A stretch of DNA of 64,000 nt from the NCBI RefSeq assembly GCF_963677565.1, contig NZ_OY781981.1:744001-808000 (forward strand). The letters run 5' to 3'. This stretch comes from an uncultured Draconibacterium sp. GTDB taxonomy: Bacteria; Bacteroidota; Bacteroidia; Bacteroidales; Prolixibacteraceae. The notes below the pieces were generated by a model. The model did not search any database. It saw only the letters and a program-made list of their open reading frames with translations, and was not told the DNA's origin. Below are positions 61,094 through 64,000 of this stretch, one piece after another (within the stretch, counting starts at the first letter, position 1; each line of letters begins with the position of its first letter). The position numbers were made by a program, and so were the translations under genes.

Positions 61094-62581
61094 GTGAGAA
61101 CGAAGACAAAAACAATAAATATTCTACTTTTCATTTTTATTCTTTTAGGTAGTTTATTGGCTGCAATAAATTTTTTTCACGATAGAAGTCTTTGGTTAGA
61201 TGAAGCATATTTAGCGTTAAATATTGCAAACAAACCATTAAAAGAACTATTGATTCCGCTTGATTACAACCAAGTGGCACCAATTGGTTTTTTAGTTATT
61301 GAGAAAGCTTTCTCTGCAGCTTTTAGTAACACAGATTGGTCGCTAAGAATATTTCCAATGCTTCTATTTTTCTCCTCCATTTATTTTATGTATCAAGTGT
61401 CCTTCAGAACATTCAAGGAGAAGAGTTTTGCTCTGTTTGCTGCTGCTTTTTTTTGTTTATCTTATTATCCTATGTACTACTCATCGGAGGTTAAACAATA
61501 CATGGTCGATATTTTTATCTGTTTAATTGTTATACTCTTTTCGTTAAGATTTTCAACAAAAAACATTAACAACATCTGGTGGCAATATGGACTTGTGGGT
61601 ATAATATCAGTTTGGTTCTCAAATATTTCGGTTATCCTATTATTCTCGATTGGTCTGTTTTTACTATTTAACAACAGGGGAAAAAAAGAAAATTACCTTG
61701 CCATAATAGCAATAATAAGTTTATGGGTATTTTCATTTGCAACCTATTACGTTCTATTTATCCATAATCATCCGTCTAAACAATTTATGATTGATTTTTG
61801 GAGCAATGTTAATGCCTTTCTTCCTGAAAATATTTTAAGTAAAGCATTTATACAAGCCCTTTATAGTAAAATAGTGGAAGTGTATAAATTGTTTCATTAC
61901 AAGCTACAAATAGTTTTTGTTCTGATTTCGATATTAGGATTGTTTTTTCTTATCAAAAAAAAAAGTACATCTTTCATTTTTCTGTTGTTACCATTAATCA
62001 CACATTTGGTTTTATCGTATTTCAAACTCTATCCTTTTCACGGAAGATTGATATTATATCAGTATCCCATATTAATTTTATTGATAGTAAGCTGCATTTA
62101 CCATTTATATTCACTTTTAAAACCTAAAATACAGCAATTGGCTCTTTATCTTTTATTAATCCCTTTAATACTCAATATCATTAATTTATTTCATGGGAAC
62201 AATTTCCCATTTGAAAAAGAAGAAATAAAAAAATCGATGACACATTTAAAAATGACACTGAAAGATGATGAGCTAATTTATATCCACCGTAGAGCATTTC
62301 CTGCTTTTTTATATTACTCATCAAACTATTCCAGATTTCGATTCTTTAAAAATAGTGATATTATGGTCTGCCAATCTTGCACTAATAAACAGATAATAAG
62401 CGTCAGTGATATTGAAGGAATTAATGCGAATGTATGGATATTGTTCTCTCATAATGACAACAAAAAGAATCGAGATGAAGAGAAATTCATTCTTGCATTG
62501 TTTAAAAAGAATAACTTTGAAATCGTTGAAGAATACAAATACCAAGGATCATCTATTTATAAAGCGGTCAAATTAGAGTAG
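61094..62581 (+). CDS. GT-C (family 39-like) membrane glycosyltransferase
   Basis: The 495 residues have about ten to eleven transmembrane helices. The first external loop carries the acidic site DRSLWLDEAYLALNIA (about 33-48). A soluble C-terminal domain ends FEIVEEYKYQG. The start is a GTG. Such enzymes transfer from polyprenyl-phosphate sugar; the GT2 gene 138 bp upstream is the likely donor maker. Confidence 0.82.
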   Translation: MRTKTKTINILLFIFILLGSLLAAINFFHDRSLWLDEAYLALNIANKPLKELLIPLDYNQVAPIGFLVIEKAFSAAFSNTDWSLRIFPMLLFFSSIYFMYQVSFRTFKEKSFALFAAAFFCLSYYPMYYSSEVKQYMVDIFICLIVILFSLRFSTKNINNIWWQYGLVGIISVWFSNISVILLFSIGLFLLFNNRGKKENYLAIIAIISLWVFSFATYYVLFIHNHPSKQFMIDFWSNVNAFLPENILSKAFIQALYSKIVEVYKLFHYKLQIVFVLISILGLFFLIKKKSTSFIFLLLPLITHLVLSYFKLYPFHGRLILYQYPILILLIVSCIYHLYSLLKPKIQQLALYLLLIPLILNIINLFHGNNFPFEKEEIKKSMTHLKMTLKDDELIYIHRRAFPAFLYYSSNYSRFRFFKNSDIMVCQSCTNKQIISVSDIEGINANVWILFSHNDNKKNRDEEKFILALFKKNNFEIVEEYKYQGSSIYKAVKLE

Positions 62582-62620
62582 TTTTTCAAAAGAATCAAAC
62601 TTTTATTCGCGCTCTAATTC

Positions 62621-63117
62621 TTACCTTTTATGTTGAAGTTCCACGAATTGATTAAATCCTAATTGAAATCTTCGAAATATTTTTACTTCATAAACTGTTC
62701 TTCTAGCCAATTGAAATAACTCCTTTTTACCCCAATATTGTTTATGTTCATCAATATTATTTTTATTAAGAAGTCCGATAAATGCTAAAAACTCAAGCAC
62801 AGGTTATGAAGCTTTCGTTGGTGTTGCAGGAAAGCTATAGCATTCCTTTTAAAACTTACCTTTAAATTTCGGGAAACTACTAACGACATGTCCAACGGCC
62901 AAATGCTCAATTACTGCCAAACTCACAATTGCATCAACATTAACCTCACCTTGTGTCGAATAGTTGGAATTAACAAGGTAATATCTGCCCTCAACAAATG
63001 GTTTTAACTCCCCCTGGTTTCTCCAAAATCCAAAACATTTCCATGTATATTCGGCTTAACCTTTTTAAATCGTAAATTCTTCAAGATTTTTTCTAACCTT
63101 AACGAGCTATTAACCAT
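62621..63117 (-). pseudogene. Decayed class I SAM-dependent methyltransferase
   Basis: Reading the minus strand from an ATG at 63117 gives 38 residues ending ...GNVLDFGETRGS and a stop. A second frame then reads ELKPFVEGRYYLVNSNYSTQ and VSLAVIEHLAVG, with a stop at about 62856. A third piece reads CNTNESF-adjacent sequence and then LEFLAFIGLLNKNNIDEHKQ and RRFQLGFNQFVEL to a stop at 62621. Together these follow one methyltransferase (SAM motif LDFG, SLAVIEHL, LEFLAF, GFNQF) with frameshifts, internal stops and a loss in the middle. It fills the 542-bp gap upstream of cysC. Confidence 0.8.
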
Positions 63118-63123
63118 GGATTT

Positions 63124-63726
63124 CTAGCTAATACTAACTGTAATATCATCTTTTATGACCCCAAAAATCTTTTCCACCGATTCTTCAAGTGAAACTGTAG
63201 ATGTATCAATAATCACATTTGCATCAGCTGGCTTATCGAAGGGAGCACTAACCCCGGTAAAGTCTTTTATTATCCCTTTCCGGGCTTTTTCGTAAAGGCC
63301 TTTCACATCACGTTGCTCACACACTTCAATAGGTGTATCAACAAAAACTTCAATAAAATCATCTTCGCCAATAATACTTTTGGCCATGTTGCGTATTTTA
63401 TCGGTTGGACTAATAAATGCACAGAGAACTATTACCCCACAATTCATAATCAATTTCGACACTTCGGCAATACGCCGGATATTTTCCAGGCGATCTTCCT
63501 GCGAAAAACCGAGGTTATTGTTAATCCCTGTACGAATATTATCACCATCCAGAAGCTGCGTAAAATACCCCATCTCAAATAGCTTTTTCTCCAAAGCTGA
63601 GGAGACGGTTGTTTTTCCTGATCCCGACAGCCCGGTAAACCAGATTACCTTCGCTTTTTGTTTTAGCCGCTCTTCTTTCGCCTCGCGTGATACTATTTTA
63701 TCAAATACAGGATGTATGTTTTTCAT
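63124..63726 (-). CDS. cysC: Adenylylsulfate (APS) kinase
   Basis: The 200 residues have the P-loop GLSGSGKTT (about 33-41), DGDNIRTGINNNLGFS (about 60-75), and FVDTPIEVCEQRDVKGLYEKA (about 128-148), the APS kinase hallmarks. It phosphorylates APS to PAPS, the sulfuryl donor of every sulfotransferase here. Stand-alone CysC without reductive-pathway genes fits sulfation. It lies next to a cysQ-type gene at the window's end. Confidence 0.96.
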   Translation of the reverse strand: MKNIHPVFDKIVSREAKEERLKQKAKVIWFTGLSGSGKTTVSSALEKKLFEMGYFTQLLDGDNIRTGINNNLGFSQEDRLENIRRIAEVSKLIMNCGVIVLCAFISPTDKIRNMAKSIIGEDDFIEVFVDTPIEVCEQRDVKGLYEKARKGIIKDFTGVSAPFDKPADANVIIDTSTVSLEESVEKIFGVIKDDITVSIS

Positions 63727-63815
63727 ATTAAAAAGTTGGTAGTTGGAAGTCCGGAGCCCGAAGATTGGAATATCTACAATGGCTGGATCTTCCTGGTTTT
63801 ATTTGTTATTTCTAT

Positions 63816-64000
63816 TTAATGCACAATAAAAAAAGGATTTAACAAATTCTCTTTATTATACTTTAATGGTGTTTTATGATCGGCTAAGGTAACATTTTTA
63901 CCGGCTGCCGCAGCTATGGCATGACCGGCACCTGTGTCCCACTCCATAGTTGGTCCGAAACGAGGATAAATATCTGCGCTACCTTCGGCTACCATGCATA
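63816..64000 (-). CDS. cysQ: CysQ-type 3'(2'),5'-bisphosphate nucleotidase (5' end outside window)
   Basis: Only the last ~61 residues lie in the window, minus strand, ending at the TAA at 63818. They read VAEGSADIYPRFGPTMEWDT, then GAGHAIAAAG and VTLADHKTPLKYNKENLLNP. The EGSADIYPRFGPTMEWDTGAGHA pattern is the C-terminal metal/substrate signature of CysQ. The enzyme breaks down PAP, the inhibitory by-product of sulfotransferases, completing a PAPS cycle with cysC 90 bp downstream. Confidence 0.9.
   Translation of the reverse strand, partial: CMVAEGSADIYPRFGPTMEWDTGAGHAIAAAAGKNVTLADHKTPLKYNKENLLNPFFIVH

Overview
The window looks like chromosomal DNA of a marine or anaerobic Bacteroidota, probably order Marinilabiliales or Bacteroidales. 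The evidence is the gene content: a GH97 glycosidase, Tat-exported Gfo/Idh/MocA oxidoreductases, DUF2807, DUF4834 and DUF5723-type proteins, a BlaI/M56 pair and an OMP-barrel TonB-type receptor. Several promoters also fit the Bacteroidota -33 TTG / -7 TAnnTTTG pattern. No tRNA, rRNA, CRISPR array or intact insertion sequence was seen.

Region 1 (1-9.7 kb) is respiratory and sulfur-related. It opens with the 3' part of a tetraheme NapC/NirT cytochrome fused to a SUMF1 domain, then a Tat-exported oxidoreductase and a collagen-like lipoprotein. A minus-strand operon follows (7016 down to 3678): small membrane protein, double-rhodanese lipoprotein, porin, periplasmic double rhodanese. A perfect FNR-type palindrome (7142-7155) lies upstream of it. 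Two convergent Crp/Fnr regulators follow; both carry the E-S-x-S-R recognition signature expected to read TTGAT half-sites.

Region 2 (9.7-32 kb) is ordinary chromosome: GH97 enzyme, a 21-bp-period repeat patch, a BlaI/M56 signalling pair with a clear operator-promoter, an outer-membrane receptor preceded by a candidate small RNA, CD225 and DUF2752 proteins, a sugar isomerase plus oxidoreductase pair, two MscS channels, an S41 protease, a Spy-like protein, two DUF2807 proteins and glycyl-tRNA synthetase.

Region 3 (32-64 kb) is a large surface-polysaccharide locus, more AT-rich and more mosaic in strand than the rest. It has a YfhO protein, at least nine glycosyltransferases (one frameshifted), a flippase, a pyruvyl transferase paired with an FrhB-type protein, a glucuronyl C5-epimerase-family protein, two methyltransferases and five mutually unlike sulfotransferases. 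It ends with APS kinase (cysC) and the C-terminus of a CysQ-type phosphatase, which make PAPS and remove PAP. Together these predict a sulfated, possibly glycosaminoglycan-like, polysaccharide. Embedded in it is an unusual minus-strand module (48.2 to 42.8 kb): DegT aminotransferase, ATP-grasp/SDR fusion, WbqC protein, beta-keto acid cleavage enzyme (BKACE/DUF849) and NeuD-like acyltransferase. I propose that it makes and attaches an unusual acyl or aminoacyl group to an amino sugar. Decayed genes (a T9SS sorting-domain fossil at 59.9-60.1 kb and a methyltransferase pseudogene at 62.6-63.1 kb) fit a history of gene gain and loss there.
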